Positions 34,464-46,567 are shown, counted from the first letter of the stretch. The stretch: 64,000 nt of DNA from Echinometra lucunter (GCA_029962745.1 CM057154.1:27430970-27494969); one strand, 5' to 3'. Notes: generated from the sequence alone by a model not told the origin. Numbers and translations are program-made.

Positions 34464-34538
34464 ATGCCGTGGTCGAGTGGTCTAAGGCGCTTGACTGAAG
34501 ACGCGAAGGTCGGGGGTTCGATCCCCGTGGTTCGACAC
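34464..34538 (+). repeat. tRNA-like SINE head, copy B
   Basis: Same fold as at 31154. Here the T stem is perfect (CGGGG/CCCCG), while the acceptor stem has a mismatch (ATGCCG/CGACAC). Confidence 0.7.
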
Positions 34539-34799
34539 TTATGCCCTTGAGCAAGGCATTTTATCTACATTGCTCCATTGTTATGAGTATGCATGAAATT
34601 GGAAAGCGCTAGTTAATTCATCTATATTACGCAAATATACATAAATAAATAAATAATTTGGAAGAGGAGAACCGGGAAAAGAACCCCTAAGAAATCAAAC
34701 ACCATTTCCAGAAGAAAAAAAAAAAATATTCTGAGAACCTGAACTCAACATTATAACCAGATTTGATAAGAAGGAGAATATTTTTGAATATTTTTACAG

Positions 34800-34842
34800 A
34801 TTGACTATAACTCCACCGTGGCTTTATCTGCCTGAGCCATAG
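34800..34842 (+). pseudogene. Orphan last exon, copy B
   Basis: Base-for-base equivalent of 32428-32470, with its acceptor, but the cysteine exon before it is deleted. The insertion site of the TAA-flanked transposon lies 12 bp after its stop codon. Confidence 0.45.
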
Positions 34843-35351
34843 CCCCTAAATCCCTAAAGGCCCCCTCACACCTAACCGAATTGCCTGAAATATGCCTTGC
34901 GATGGCTGGCGAAAGGCACTTTTTTAAAAATCGTTTTCAATAGTAACTGATAGTAAATCATATTTACCCTTCGTGTTTGGGTTCGTACACCTTCTGAACT
35001 AACAGCTGCGATTATTCAAATTCGCGCGGAAATTTTGAACATGTTTAAAATTTCCCGACGAATTGAAAAATCGTTGGTCATCTGTTTGAATTCGCATCTC
35101 TTATTTAGTCTGCGGTAATCGTTCGTTTATCGTTCGTGTGTTATTGTCGCGCATAGTCCCTCATCGGGCTTTGGCCAAAGTGGACCGATCTCGAAAGAAC
35201 CCTTAACGAAGCAACACGATGACAAACGCCCGATCTATTCCCTCGTCTTCGTTTCTAATCGCACGCCATATCAAACCATTGCTCACTGTTCGTTCGTCTT
35301 ATTGGGTTATATCAACCCTTCGCTCGCCTTCGGCTGCAATTTACTCAAAGA

Positions 35352-37021
35352 CGGTGGCGTAACAGCCGGGGGGGCAGGGGGGGCACTCTGCCCCCCCTGA
35401 AGGATTTCAGCGGGAAAATCCACCAAACCACCGGGAAAAATGAAAAGGAGGGAAAAGAAGAAAAAGGAAGGGAGAAAGGGAAAGGAAGAAGAAGAGAGGA
35501 AAAGAAAGAAGAAGAAAGGAAAAGAAAGAAGGAGAAAGGGAGAGAAAGAAGGAGAAAGAAGGAGGAGAACGGGAAAGAAAGAAGGAGAAAGGGGAGAAAG
35601 AAGAAAAGAGAGAGAGGGAAAAGAGGGAAAGGGGAAAAAGGAAGAAAGCAAAGGGAAACAAAAAAAAATTGAGGGAAAATTTAGTACCAAACCCGGAGTT
35701 TCCCGGTGCTCCACTCCCTGGACAACCGCAATGGCTTCCCTGTAGACCCCCATCAGGTCCCCTAAGCCAGAACCCTGGGCCCCACCCGCTAAAGGCTTCG
35801 CAACAAGCAACTCGCGGTGCGGGCTTATCTCCGCATATTCTATTTCTAGACTTAGTTACCGGGAAATTTTCGGCTCTGCCCCCCCCCCCCCGATAACGGT
35901 CAGAAAATGTATGAGACCGGTAACAGACAACGAACAGTTCAAAGAAACGTCAGAGCTTCCGCGCTTCGCGCGGGAGGGGAAAATCACCATCCCTCCACCC
36001 TTCCCCTAGCATGCCTAGGGAGTGCGCTTTGCACTAACGTTTTCCTAAAAGAAAATCCTAGCTACACCACTGATTCTAAACTTAATTAGCGGGAAATTTT
36101 TGGCTATGCGTATGCCCCCCCCCCCTCGATAACAGGCAGAGAGCGTAAGAAGAGCAGGAACTGACAGCGAAAAAACGTCGGAGCTTCCGCCCTTTGCGCG
36201 GGAGGGGGGAAACTCCCCCTCCCTGCATCCTCCCTCCGAGGGAGCACTACCGTCCTCCTAAAATGAAATTCTAGTTGCGCCTTAGAAGAGAGACTTAATT
36301 ACCGACGACTAACAATGCAAAGAAACGTCGGAGCTTCCGCGCTTCGCGCGGGAGGGGGGAAACTCCCCCTTCCCTGCACCCTCCCCTCTTGGTGTAAATT
36401 CCCGGGGGGGGGGGGATCTATCACCCCTACCTGGGGGAGAGAGGGGATGGTGTGTACAAATTTCCCCCCATGCAGACACACTTTTTAAAGAAGAAATTAT
36501 ATTTTAATTATTAATTATTCAGTTAGTAAAAATTCTGAATATATATCTGTCATAAACAATCATCATATTTTAGAATTTCTATTTGAAAATGCTACTGAAA
36601 ACAAAAAAGTGGTTATTTTTGGCTCGCTCGCTCCGCTCGCTCGTTAAAATCTTAGGATTTCCATCCAAAATTGCGATTAAAATCGAGAAAAGTGGTTATT
36701 GTTGGCTCGCTCGCATCGCTCTTTCGTCATATTTTTGGATTTTTATTCGAAAATGCGATTCAAAAGCAAAAAAAAAGTGATAATTTTCGGCTCGCTCGCT
36801 TCGCTCGCTCGCAAAATAGATATCAAAATGTGTGTGAGAGGGAAAAAATCGTTAAAAAAGTTTTTAATCCCCCACTCCTCAAATTGGATTTACGCCGGTG
36901 GAGCACTACCGTCCTCCTAAAAATGCAATCCTAGCTACGCCACAAATTCTAGACATAGACTAGTTACCGGGAAATTTTTAGGCTCTGCCCCCCCTGATAA
37001 CAGGTACCTGTTACGCCCCTG
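35352..37021. mobile_element. hAT element nested in the Harbinger-type element
   Basis: CTCAAAGA flanks it exactly at 35344-35351 and 37022-37029. Ends CGGTGGCGTAACAG and (reverse complement) CAGGGGCGTAACAG differ at two positions. The interior has three diverged copies of a module: TTAGTTACCGGGAAATTTT, a C-rich run, then CGGAGCTTCCGCGCTTCGCG and CTAGCTACGCCAC-like words. It also has GA-rich repeats (35440-35665) and three GCTCGCTCGCTTCGCTCGCT motifs near 36620-36810. No transposase frame is seen. Confidence 0.92.
35435..35670. repeat. GAAGGA-rich purine tract
   Basis: Nearly pure purine on the plus strand. All long lysine/glutamate or serine/phenylalanine frames in this stretch, including the 167-codon minus frame, come from it. 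Confidence 0.9.
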
Positions 37022-37775
37022 CTCAAAGAGGTGAACCGAAAAATCGATATCCTTCGCATTTCATATTTATCCTTCGCTTACCGTCCGTTGATAAAATTTG
37101 ACAATAGTTACTGATCGCATGATTTGACGGAAATTTTATTTGAATTCGTTGAATTCGCGTGCATTTCGTGCATTTTTCCCATTCGTCACCCTTCGTCCGC
37201 CTACATTCGGTCAGATGTGAGGGGGCCTTAACGTTTTTTTAGTTCCACTTTGTGTGAACCTCACATTTTAAATTTGAATGCACTAAGTTTAATGAGTGTT
37301 CATTAACGAATTTGAATGACCGAAAAGATCCAAAGTGATACGAATGGACGAATTTGAATTACCATTGACGAATACCAATGCTCGATGTGTCAAATTGAGT
37401 GGCGCTATTAAAAATTTGATCGCTGAGTACGAGTTGTTGTTTTTGAATGGTCAACGAATTTGAATTCTGATTCTTTAAGCGTTTCGGACGAAATTGATTG
37501 CTCGAAACGCTAAATTGATTGGAGAAAGTTTGAATTTGACCAGGAAATCCTATATTTTGTTTTCAAATAACAAAATAAACACGATTTTTACCACACACAA
37601 CTTCCTTGTCAAGTATCATTTTGTTAGGTAGTGCATGAAGTCGATACAATCGTGTATAATATGATGATGATGATGATGATTCACAGCATTTGTATGTCGC
37701 CATTATATTCCTCAACATTACTGTGCATACATGTAATAATTACCAACACTCTGTTGTCCTGATAAACTCTCTTGT

Positions 37776-37928
37776 GGCCTCTTTCATAAAATTTGTTATC
37801 AGTAACAACTGCCACATTTCTATGAAAAATTTGCTCTTAGACTTAGTCAATCACATGCAAGGATTTCAGTAGCTTATAACAGTTATTGCAACTTGTTATT
37901 GATAATAAGTTTTATGAAACGGGTCCCT
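37776..37928. mobile_element. Foldback MITE, copy B
   Basis: Equivalent of 33028-33179, with small substitutions. Confidence 0.8.
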
Positions 37929-39521
37929 GGATCGAGTGTGGCAAATTAACGTGTGGCAATTAGACCAAGAAAGGTTGTGCTACCTGTGTTAATTGGGTTG
38001 GGGACGGAAATAGAATATCATAAGAGGAAGCTTGAAGGTACCGTACATTATGTACTATTATTTTTTGTTAGTCATTCACAGAAGTCCTTGAAGAAAAAAA
38101 AACCCCAGTTGATATTATTTCACTCAAAAGCAAAGTGTGCAGAATATTAATAGGCACAATTCAATTGCATGGTTGATGAACAATTGAACATGTTTGATAA
38201 TGGAAGTATGGTTTTTATTGCAGTTGTAGATACAGGAAACAATTTGCATTTTGTTATTCACAGTATATATAGATCTAACTTAGTACAGGTTTTACCGGTG
38301 CTTTCTCTTGTCTGTTCTTTTCAACTTTTTTAATCACGCACATGCAAACGCATGTTTGTATTTCTATTTCACGAAACCTCGTACAATTCTTGAAGCAAGT
38401 TCATACATGTAATTGAATGACAAAGTCAAACGCCTTTACATAAACCAAAGAATGGAAAAGAGTAGAGTCTACCACCGTATACATACACCTTGCATCATGT
38501 GTATCTCATCGTGAACCCATCCACAGAGCTAAATGAACTATGTTATAGTGAATAAGAGCAAAAACTATCCAAATTATTATATTGACGAGCAAATTTTATT
38601 TTCTATTGTTTATTATTACTATTATTGTTATTATTATTATTATCATTATCAGCATCATCATCTTCATCATCATCATCATCATCATTATCACCATCATTAT
38701 TTGCCGCCCTCCAAGGCTTACTTCGAACCATCGGGTCTTCGCGTCGGGCCGTGTAATCGCGTAATGCGACCTTTCGTGAAAAAAGCCCCCTTTATTTATG
38801 AAAGGTCGGGTTCACCATTTGAGAAATATACCAGTTAAATCTACGAAAAGTCGGGTCCATTAACCCGACACTTCGTAGAAATTAGCTAGCAAATATACGA
38901 AGGGTCGCGTCCTTAACGCACTTTCTACAACAAATAATTTGATGAAAAACGGCTTGAATAAAAGCTAGCATTTGATTCGCACAAAGTCAGCCTTTGTCTC
39001 GGAAAGTCCAGAGGTGAGTACAGTTTAAATTTCGCTAATTTGTCAAAAAAATAGAATCTATTCATAATGAGTTCTACATTGTGCCAAATCTGCGTTAATT
39101 TCTTTATATTTTCAAAGAACTGTCCTGAGTTGTATGTCATGAAATTATGTGCTATAAACTCACGATCTTTGTAAACTCTTTTCATCGTCGGCAGCTCATG
39201 TTACCGCTGCCATTGCGCTAAGCACCCTGTCACGACGCAACATCTTGCCCAGACTTTCGGGCGGATTGCCTATGATTGTAAATGCAATGCAAAAACGGTT
39301 GACAGTGAGATTCAACGTTTATTTTATCCCACCTACATGCATAGTGTGTTGGCGAGTTGACGAATCGGTTATCCTAAATTGTTGCATGATGTATAGCTGT
39401 GTAAAGCAAGGGGGGGGGGGGGGGTGAGGCGGGGGTCTGTGACTGTGTGTACAGTTTAAGCTCAGATTTCAAAGATAGCATAAGGAAGCATAGGTCTAAT
39501 GAGACTAGGTATGATTTAATC

Positions 39522-39973
39522 CAGCAGTGTAACAGGTTCCTGTTATCAGGGGGGGGGGGGAGCGCCCAAAATTTCTGGTAACTTAGTCAAGAATCAGTGG
39601 CATAGTTATGATTTCATTTGAGGGGGGCGGTAGTGAGTACACAAAGCATTCGAAACACTGAGTGCACGAAGCGCACTCCATAGGGGGGAGGGTGCAGGGA
39701 GGGGGAGACTACCGCCCCCTTAAGTGAAATCCTAGCTACGCCACTGAATCTAAATTTACTTACCAGGAAATTTTTGGCTCTGCCCCCCTTTCCTCTTTTT
39801 TTTTCATATCTCTTCTTCTTTCTCCCTTTTCTTCTTTCTTTCCCTTTCTCCCTTCATTTTTCTTCCTTTCCCTTCCTTTCATTTTTTTCGCGATGGTTTG
39901 GTGGATTTTCCCGCTGAAATCCTTCAGGGGCACTCTGTCCCTCCCTCCCCTGCCCCTGGTTGTTACACCACTG
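39522..39973. mobile_element. Short hAT element nested in the long-inverted-repeat element
   Basis: Exact ATTTAATC duplications at 39514-39521 and 39974-39981. Ends CAGCAGTGTAACAG and (reverse complement) CAGTGGTGTAACAA. The inside shares GGATTTTCCCGCTGAAATCC and CTAGCTACGCCACTGA-like blocks with 35352-37021 in inverted order, so it is a deleted member of that family. Confidence 0.9.
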
Positions 39974-39981
39974 ATTTAATC

Positions 39982-40970
39982 TTGCTTCTACTTCTTCACG
40001 GATTGTTGATATATCTATAGACTCCAACAGTGTCCAATGAAAAATTATTTTCTTTTTTTTTGAGAGGTAGATCAGAGCATCCCATTCATTTATTTGTTTT
40101 GATTTTGTTCATCAGATTGAACATGCCTAGGTTGAAACTTGATGCTGCATTTATGTCTGCATCCACATCATGTTGGAGATGTAGGTGATGATTGCTTGTT
40201 GACTGAGACTGAAGAAAATTTCTGCAAGAAATGAATTAGTCTACCACTCCAGTTATGGAAGGTAAGTGAATTCTGCATGAATTTAGTAAGGTTGCTACAT
40301 GTACAGGTATGTCAATATTCAGCCAGAGTTTAGCATCATTTACAAGGGCACTGGCCTTGGTTGCAAATACACCCATTTTTGAATTTATTTGTAACATTTT
40401 TTTATTATTATTATTGTCTCCTTTGAAAATTTTATCAGTCTGGAATGATGAATATTTTTCTTCCTTGAGTTTCATGGGCACCAGGATCAAAATATCTCAC
40501 CAACATTTCTTGCTTACACTTCATTAAGAAATGTAAAAATGTTAAAGCCAAATAATTGTTCAGCTTTACTTGTTCATTTTTGCTATACAAGCAGAAACTA
40601 TATTTTATTTTCTGATTTCCTCTCATTTCATTTACAAGTTTGTTTTTTATTATTAAATTTCAAGTTGAGATATTCATTGTTCAATGTGTGTATTGTTCTA
40701 AATTTCTGTTGTATAAATTTCAATTGTATTTTGAGTTCTGTGAAATAAAATAAAGTGATTTATAAACCTTGGTCTGCAAAGGTAAATATTTAGTGCTCCT
40801 ACTGTCCATAATTTGTACATGTATTTTGCATTTATCCTAATTCAAGTCAACTTTCAATCTCATCTTGTTTTCTTTAACAGAAAGAATTCAGCTTCTACTC
40901 TTCATTGCATTGGACCCCTGCTTTGGAGATCTGTCTCTCAATGAGTGAGGAGTCATGGCCCTGTATGCAG
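39982..40970. other. Interior of the long element, unassigned
   Basis: AT-rich. 40236-40760 has several short open frames on both strands without recognised motifs. Ends in GTGAAATAAAATAAAGTG near 40745, which could be a polyadenylation region. Confidence 0.35.

Positions 40971-41003
<33 letters not shown>
40971..41003. repeat. G32 homopolymer
   Basis: About 32 uninterrupted G, the longest homopolymer in the window. Exact length is likely uncertain in any assembly. Confidence 0.85.
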
Positions 41004-41004
<1 letters not shown>

Positions 41005-41006
<2 letters not shown>

Positions 41007-41395
41007 AGGAGCAGTAGCCCAACCTACTATTCAATTCAATTTAAATTTATTGATATGCAATTTTTGATTATTATCGACATACAAAATGTTTTGCACTGTC
41101 ATTAAACAAAGTTACAAAACAAATAATTGCATTATTTTTTTAAACTAAACCCCTCCCCATAGGTGTGTGTGTGTGTGTGTGTGTGTGTGAATTACTTTTT
41201 TTGGGGGGGGGAGGGGACGGGAGCAGTAGCCCAACCTACTATTCAATTCAATTTAAATTTATTGATATGCAATTTTGGATTATTATTGACATACAAAATG
41301 TTTCGCAATGTCATTAAAAAAAGTTACAAAACAAATAATTGCATTATTTTTTTTAAAACTAAACCCCTACCCATAGGTGTGTGTGTGTGTGTGTG
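41005..41395 (-). repeat. Tandem pair of a LINE 3'-tail fragment
   Basis: GGAGCAGTAGCCCAACCTAC begins each copy (about 41008 and 41220); period about 212 bp with few differences. On the minus strand each copy ends CAATAAATTTAAATTGAATT, a polyadenylation-like signal with an AATTG tail. Each copy is followed by a (GT)n run. Confidence 0.75.
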
Positions 41396-42844
41396 AATTA
41401 TTTGAAACTCATACAGCAGATTATTGTTTCATTTGAGGATTTGAAAATTCATAAATTCAGTACAGTGTACTAGTAATTTGAATTGAATGATGAGTATGTA
41501 AGTTTCAAAATTACTGTTTTCAGTTGCGTTTAAATTAATTTTATTAATTTCTTCTAAATGGATGTGGAATAGCTCATTCTTCCTGAGTTGTGCACAACAT
41601 CTGACTATGAGCTCTGATAATGATTTATTTACAAGTATTATTTAAAGTAGAAAAGGATTCTATTGGGCCTTGATACATGTTGGCAATTTGAATCATTAAC
41701 ATTTGAATGGTAGTGATGTAAAACTGTATAGTCTATTCTTTATTTTCTTGTACGTTGTGAACAGATCTGATTTTTAAAAATTGCTATGAGTAATATGAAA
41801 TATATTTTACTTTTAAGTGATGAATGAAGGCTGATGTTTCCTTTTTATCAGAATGAACCTATTTTAACATGTACATGATTGTAATCACCATGCAGAAAAA
41901 TAATCATTACATAGCAAATCCATTTTTTTTAAACTACAAGTGTACTTTGATATTGATTGTGTAATCCCCAGCAATTTTTAAAAGAATGTGATAATTGTAA
42001 TACATGTATACATGCACAACTAAGAAAATACTGAAGCCCCCTCTTATGAAATTAATATGGGGGTAGGTGAAAAATGAAGCAACCAAGAGGGTGTGTTCAA
42101 GAGAGATGGAAGGATTGGAAAGAGAGACAGAGATAGATACAGGAAGAAAGAGATGAAAAATTAATTCAGGCGAGATTATTTGATGAAAATTCAAGGGTGT
42201 CCGTGAGAGAGAGAGAGAGAGAGGGGGGGGGGGGGGGCAGAGAATGGAAAGGATGGAGTAGTGGAGAGTTTGTGAAGGAGATAATTGCAATGTATACGTG
42301 TTTTGTGTTGATTAAATTTATCAGATTTTCAAAGTTCATTTTCTTTTGAAGATCAAGGTCGTAGGCCTACATCTACAAGCCATATCCCTTTATGGATATT
42401 AATAACTTGATAAATTCTTTGGTATAGGTCTTCCCGCGCATTCACTCAAAATTCATCATCGCACGTGATTAGCCCCCCCCCCCCCCCCCCCATGATCAGT
42501 GATTGCAAAGAAAAGATAGATATTTGGCATTTCCTTTGAATCTGTTAATACGTTAAAATTCGACAGATTGGAACCTAATTATAATGAAATTGAAGTACTT
42601 GCATATCATAAATGGATAAATATCAAAATTTATTTTTTTACCCGATACTTCGTCATTTGAAGGTAGTTTTCTCACGAATATTCGCGTAAAAGATTAGTCT
42701 TATGTCAATGACCACAATTGCTAAAAATCAAATTTGTACCACACGATTTACCCGACCTTTCGCAAATACAGGGGGCTGTTTTCACGAAAGGTCGGGTTAC
42801 GCGATTACACGGCCCGACGCGATCACCCGATGGTTCGAAGTAAC
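41396..42844. other. Right part of the long element
   Basis: Includes a (GA)n-G15 tract near 42205-42237 and a C22 run near 42474. The last 130 bp is the right inverted repeat. No coding recognised. Confidence 0.4.
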
Positions 42845-43349
42845 CCCTTTTGGCAAGCAATGCAAAAGCAATACTTTCTGAGGAACAGGGAAGGCAAAAT
42901 TATTGGATGAAACCATGATAGTTATCAGCATTACTATTTTACCACCTACCCCAACCCCTCTTAGGAAGGGAAAGAGAGAAAACAGACAGTATAAAACCAT
43001 GATGTCTCTGAGCTGCAATTAGCTACTTTTGATCGAGTATATTATTATAGGGCTGCATGTACATGCACAGAAGGAAAAAAAAAGCCTAGTATGATTGCCT
43101 TTAATATACTCTAGCTGCACACGATCAATAATTTCGTTCGAAAGAATGAAAGAGGAATCTCCCTATATCATACTGTAAGAATTAAACAAAAACGCAATGT
43201 AATTTATAATGAAGGTTGATTTCTCAATTACAAAAAGGAAAATAGGGTTTCCCGGTCAATTTTAAACTCTTGCCAATCAAATTCGTAAAATGGTCATTCA
43301 AATTAAACGATACCTCTCGTATCGTGTCTATCGGTCATTCACCATGGAG

Positions 43350-43424
43350 ATGCCGTGGTCGAGTGGTCTAAGGCGCTTGACTGAAGACGCGAAGGTCGGG
43401 GGTTCGATCCCCGTGGTTCGACAC
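43350..43424 (+). repeat. tRNA-like SINE head, copy C
   Basis: Identical in layout to the copy at 34464. Confidence 0.7.
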
Positions 43425-43682
43425 TTATGCCCTTGAGCAAGGCATTTTATCTACATTGCTCCATTGTTATGAGTATGCATGAAATTGGAAAGCGCTAGTT
43501 AATTCATCTATATTACGCAAATATACATAAATAAATAAATAATTTGGAAGAGGAGAACCGGGAAAAGAACCCCTAAGAAATCAAACACCATTTCCAGAAG
43601 AAAAAAAAATATTCTGAGAACCTGAACTCAACATTATAACCAGATTTGATAAGAAGGAGAATATTTTTGAATATTTTTACAG

Positions 43683-43725
43683 ATTGACTATAACTCCACC
43701 GTGGCTTTATCTGCCTGAGCCATAG
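43683..43725 (+). pseudogene. Orphan last exon, copy C
   Basis: Same 43 bp as 32428-32470 and 34800-34842. Here the downstream CCCTAACGTTTT is intact, the empty site of the insertion in copy B. Confidence 0.45.
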
Positions 43726-44279
43726 CCCCTAAATCCCTAACGTTTTTTTAGTTCCACTTTGTGTGAACCTCACATTTTAAATTTGAATGCACTAAGTTTA
43801 ATGAGTGTTCATTAACGAATTTGAATGACCGAAAAGATCCAAAGTGATACGAATGGACGAATTTGAATTACCATTGACGAATACCAATGCTCGATGTGTC
43901 AAATTGAGTGGCGCTATTAAAAATTTGATCGCTGAGTACGAGTTGTTGTTTTTGAATGGTCAACGAATTTGAATTCTGATTCTTTAAGCGTTTCGGACGA
44001 AATTGATTGCTCGAAACGCTAAATTGATTGGAGAAAGTTTGAATTTGACCAGGAAATCCTATATTTTGTTTTCAAATAACAAAATAAACACGATTTTTAC
44101 CACACACAACTTCCTTGTCAAGTATCATTTTGTTAGGTAGTGCATGAAGTCGATACAATCGTGTATAATATGATGATGATGATGATGATTCACAGCATTT
44201 GTATGTCGCCATTATATTCCTCAACTGTGCATACATGTAATGATTACCAACACTCTATTGTCCTGATAAATTCTCTTGT

Positions 44280-44432
44280 GGCCTCTTTCATAAAATTTGT
44301 TATCAGTAACAACTACCACATTTCTATGAAAAATTTGCTCTTAGACTTAGTCAATCACATGCAAGGATTTCAGTAGCTTATAACAGTTATTGCAACTTGT
44401 TATTGATAACAAGTTTTATGAAACGGGTCCCT
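44280..44432. mobile_element. Foldback MITE, copy C
   Basis: Equivalent of 33028-33179. Confidence 0.8.
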
Positions 44433-45230
44433 GGATCGAGTGTGGCAAATTAATGTGTGGCAATTAGACCAAGAAAGGTTACTGATACTTCTAGCTGTCA
44501 CTTTGGGTTGGGGACGGAAATAGAATATCATAACAGGAAGGTACTTTTATTTTTTGTTGGTCATTCACAGTCCTTGAAGAAGAAAAAACAAACAAACAAA
44601 CAGTTGATTATTTCACTCAAAAGCAAAGCGTGCAGAATATTAATAGGCACATTTCAATTGCATGGTTGATGAACAATTGAACATGCTTGATAATGGAATT
44701 ATGTTTTTTATTGCAGTTGTGTACGATATAGGAAACAATTTGCATTTTGTTATTCATAGTATATATAGATCAAACTTAGTACAGGTTTTACCGGTGCTTT
44801 CTCTTGTCTGTTCTTTTCAACTTTTTTAATCACGCACATGCAAGCGCATGTTTGTATTTCTATTTCACGAAACCTCGTACAATTCTTGAAGGAAGTTCGT
44901 AATTGAATGACAAAGTCAAACGCCTACATAAACCAAAGAATGGAAAAGAGTAGAGTCTACCACCGTATACTGTGGATACCTTGCATCATGTGTATCTCAT
45001 CGTGAACCCATCCACAGAGCAACGTTTTAAATAGTGATCATGGACTTAATTCAAAACCATAATCCCGCGTAATAACGAAACAAAGCAAATTGGTTACAAA
45101 TTACCAATAAAATACGAGTAGACTCTAGGGTCCTAATCTATAGGCCTATATGAAAATTATACATTCTTTTGGCATGTTTGAATAGGGTCTACACACATTC
45201 TATCAAATATATCTAAAGTCACATTAAAAC

Positions 45231-46442
45231 CAGGGGCGTCGCTAGACTTTTTTAATGGGGGGGGGGGGGGGTGTAGAGGCCAGATTGCCGACAAATTATG
45301 CCTCCGATTGCCGACGACCAACGTCGACAAATTCAACTGTATAAAGCCCACGAGGCATGTTCAATTGTGTGCCTCTATTATATTTTCCTTCTAAATTATA
45401 TTTGTTCACCTCACTTGCTGAATGTGTTAGCTTAACGAAAACATTCTCTAACTAAATATAATACGAGCGAGCGCAGCGAGCGAGGAAAAATATACACTCT
45501 CTTTCATAGAAGTGATAGTTCTTCATCAAACTACATGATGGGCTTAAAGATATCTAAATCATATATTTGGTCACCTCTCTCACATGATTCATTCGCTTTC
45601 AAAGACCATCCTAAATCGTAATATTATACGAGCGAGCACAGCGAGCGAGGAAAAAATCTATATACTCCTTATCATATAATCCTTTTCATGGTAGAAGTGA
45701 AAGTTCTTCATCAAAATACGTGATGGGCCTTTAAGATATCTATTTTGATATTTTGGTCACCTCTCTTACCTAATTTATTTGCTTTCAAAGACCATCCTGT
45801 ATCTAAATATCATACGAGCGAGCGCAGCGAGCGAGGAAAAATATATATACTCTTTTTATGGTAGGTGATAACTCTTCATCAAAGTACATGATGGGGCTCG
45901 CTTGCCGAATTCGTTTGCTTTCCCAAATCCATCTTGTATCTGAATATTGTACAAGCGAGCGTAGCGAGCGAGGAAAAATACTCCTTTTCATGGTAAAAGT
46001 GAAAGTTCTTCATCCAAATACACGATGGGCCTTTAAGATACCTATTGTGATATATTTGGTCACCTCTCCTACCTAATCTATTTGCTTTCAAAACCATCCT
46101 GTATCTAAATATTATACGAGCGAGCGCAGCGAGCGAGGAAAAATATATTTACTCTTTTTTATGGTATAGAGGTGATAATTCTTCAACAAAATACATGATT
46201 GGCCCCAAAATATCTAAATTATATATTTGTTTATTTCACTTGGCAAATGTGTTTGCTTTCCGAAAACATTCCGTATCTTAATATAATACGAGCGAGCGCA
46301 GCGAGCGAGGAAAAATAGGCTCTCTTTCGTGTTACCAGTGTTATTTCGTCGTCAAAATGCACAAGCAAATAAGCCGAATATGACTCTATTTGGGCACCTT
46401 ACTCATCTTTCTTTTTTCTTTTTCCCTCCTTCCTCTTCCCTC

Positions 46443-46479
<37 letters not shown>

Positions 46480-46567
46480 GCCGACAGCGATCGCGAATTT
46501 GCCGACAAGAATTTTTAATGGGGGGGGGGGGTGTCACACCCCCCCCCCCCCTCTAGCGACGCCCCTG
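45231..46567. mobile_element. hAT element with six-fold internal array
   Basis: Exact ATTAAAAC duplications at 45223-45230 and 46568-46575. Ends CAGGGGCGTCGCTAGA in both orientations. G14 and G11/C13 runs sit just inside the ends. Between them a unit of about 140-185 bp is repeated about six times, each with ACGAGCGAGCGCAGCGAGCG then AGGAAAAATA (near 45466, 45630, 45815, 45952, 46120 and 46290). Other shared words are TCTTCATCAAA and ACATGATGGGC. There is no transposase. Confidence 0.92.

Larger units (their letters stand above)
34858..37228. mobile_element. Harbinger-type element with TAA duplication and a known empty site
   Basis: Ends AGGCCCCCTCACACCTAACC and (reverse complement) AGGCCCCCTCACATCTGACC. 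TAA flanks it at 34855-34857 and 37229-37231. Copies A and C read CCCTAACGTTTT at the same spot, which is the exact empty site. The interior outside the nested hAT is about 700 bp of TTCGTTCGTC-like words with no transposase, so the element is non-autonomous. Confidence 0.92.
33788..38532 (+). repeat. Triplicated unit, copy B, enlarged by a nested insertion
   Basis: Collinear with copy A except for loss of about 960 bp (after TACATTGCTC at 34575) and a 2371-bp transposon at 34858-37228. The deletion junction CATTGTTATGAG is shared with copy C, so the loss happened before B and C separated. Confidence 0.9.
38715..42845. mobile_element. Long-inverted-repeat DNA transposon (MULE-like?)
   Basis: The ends match over about 75 bp: TTACTTCGAACCATCGGGT, TCGCGTCGGGCCGTGTAATC and CGACCTTTCGTGAAAA all recur inverted at the right edge. 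CGAAAGGTCGGGT-like words repeat just inside both ends. Copies A and B give the empty site GCCCTTTTCCAAAGC. The flanks CCGCCCTCC and CCCTTTTGG suggest a decayed duplication of about 9 bp, which together with long ends points to Mutator-like elements. That is inference. The interior contains a nested hAT, LINE-tail repeats and about 2 kb without recognised coding. Confidence 0.8.
38533..45020 (+). repeat. Triplicated unit, copy C, interrupted by a 4.1-kb element
   Basis: Starts and ends like copies A and B; the final CCATCCACAGAGC is followed by unrelated sequence. After removal of 38715-42845 it is collinear with B, including the shared loss of the cysteine exon. Near 44480-44560 it has private indels. 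Confidence 0.9.

Noticed and set aside
35307..35810. A 167-codon minus-strand frame
   Set aside because: It runs through the GAAGGA tract inside a hAT element and crosses an element boundary.
45460..46300. CRISPR-like array of regularly spaced motifs
   Set aside because: Spacers are related to one another, unit length drifts, and the array is inside a hAT element of a eukaryotic genome.
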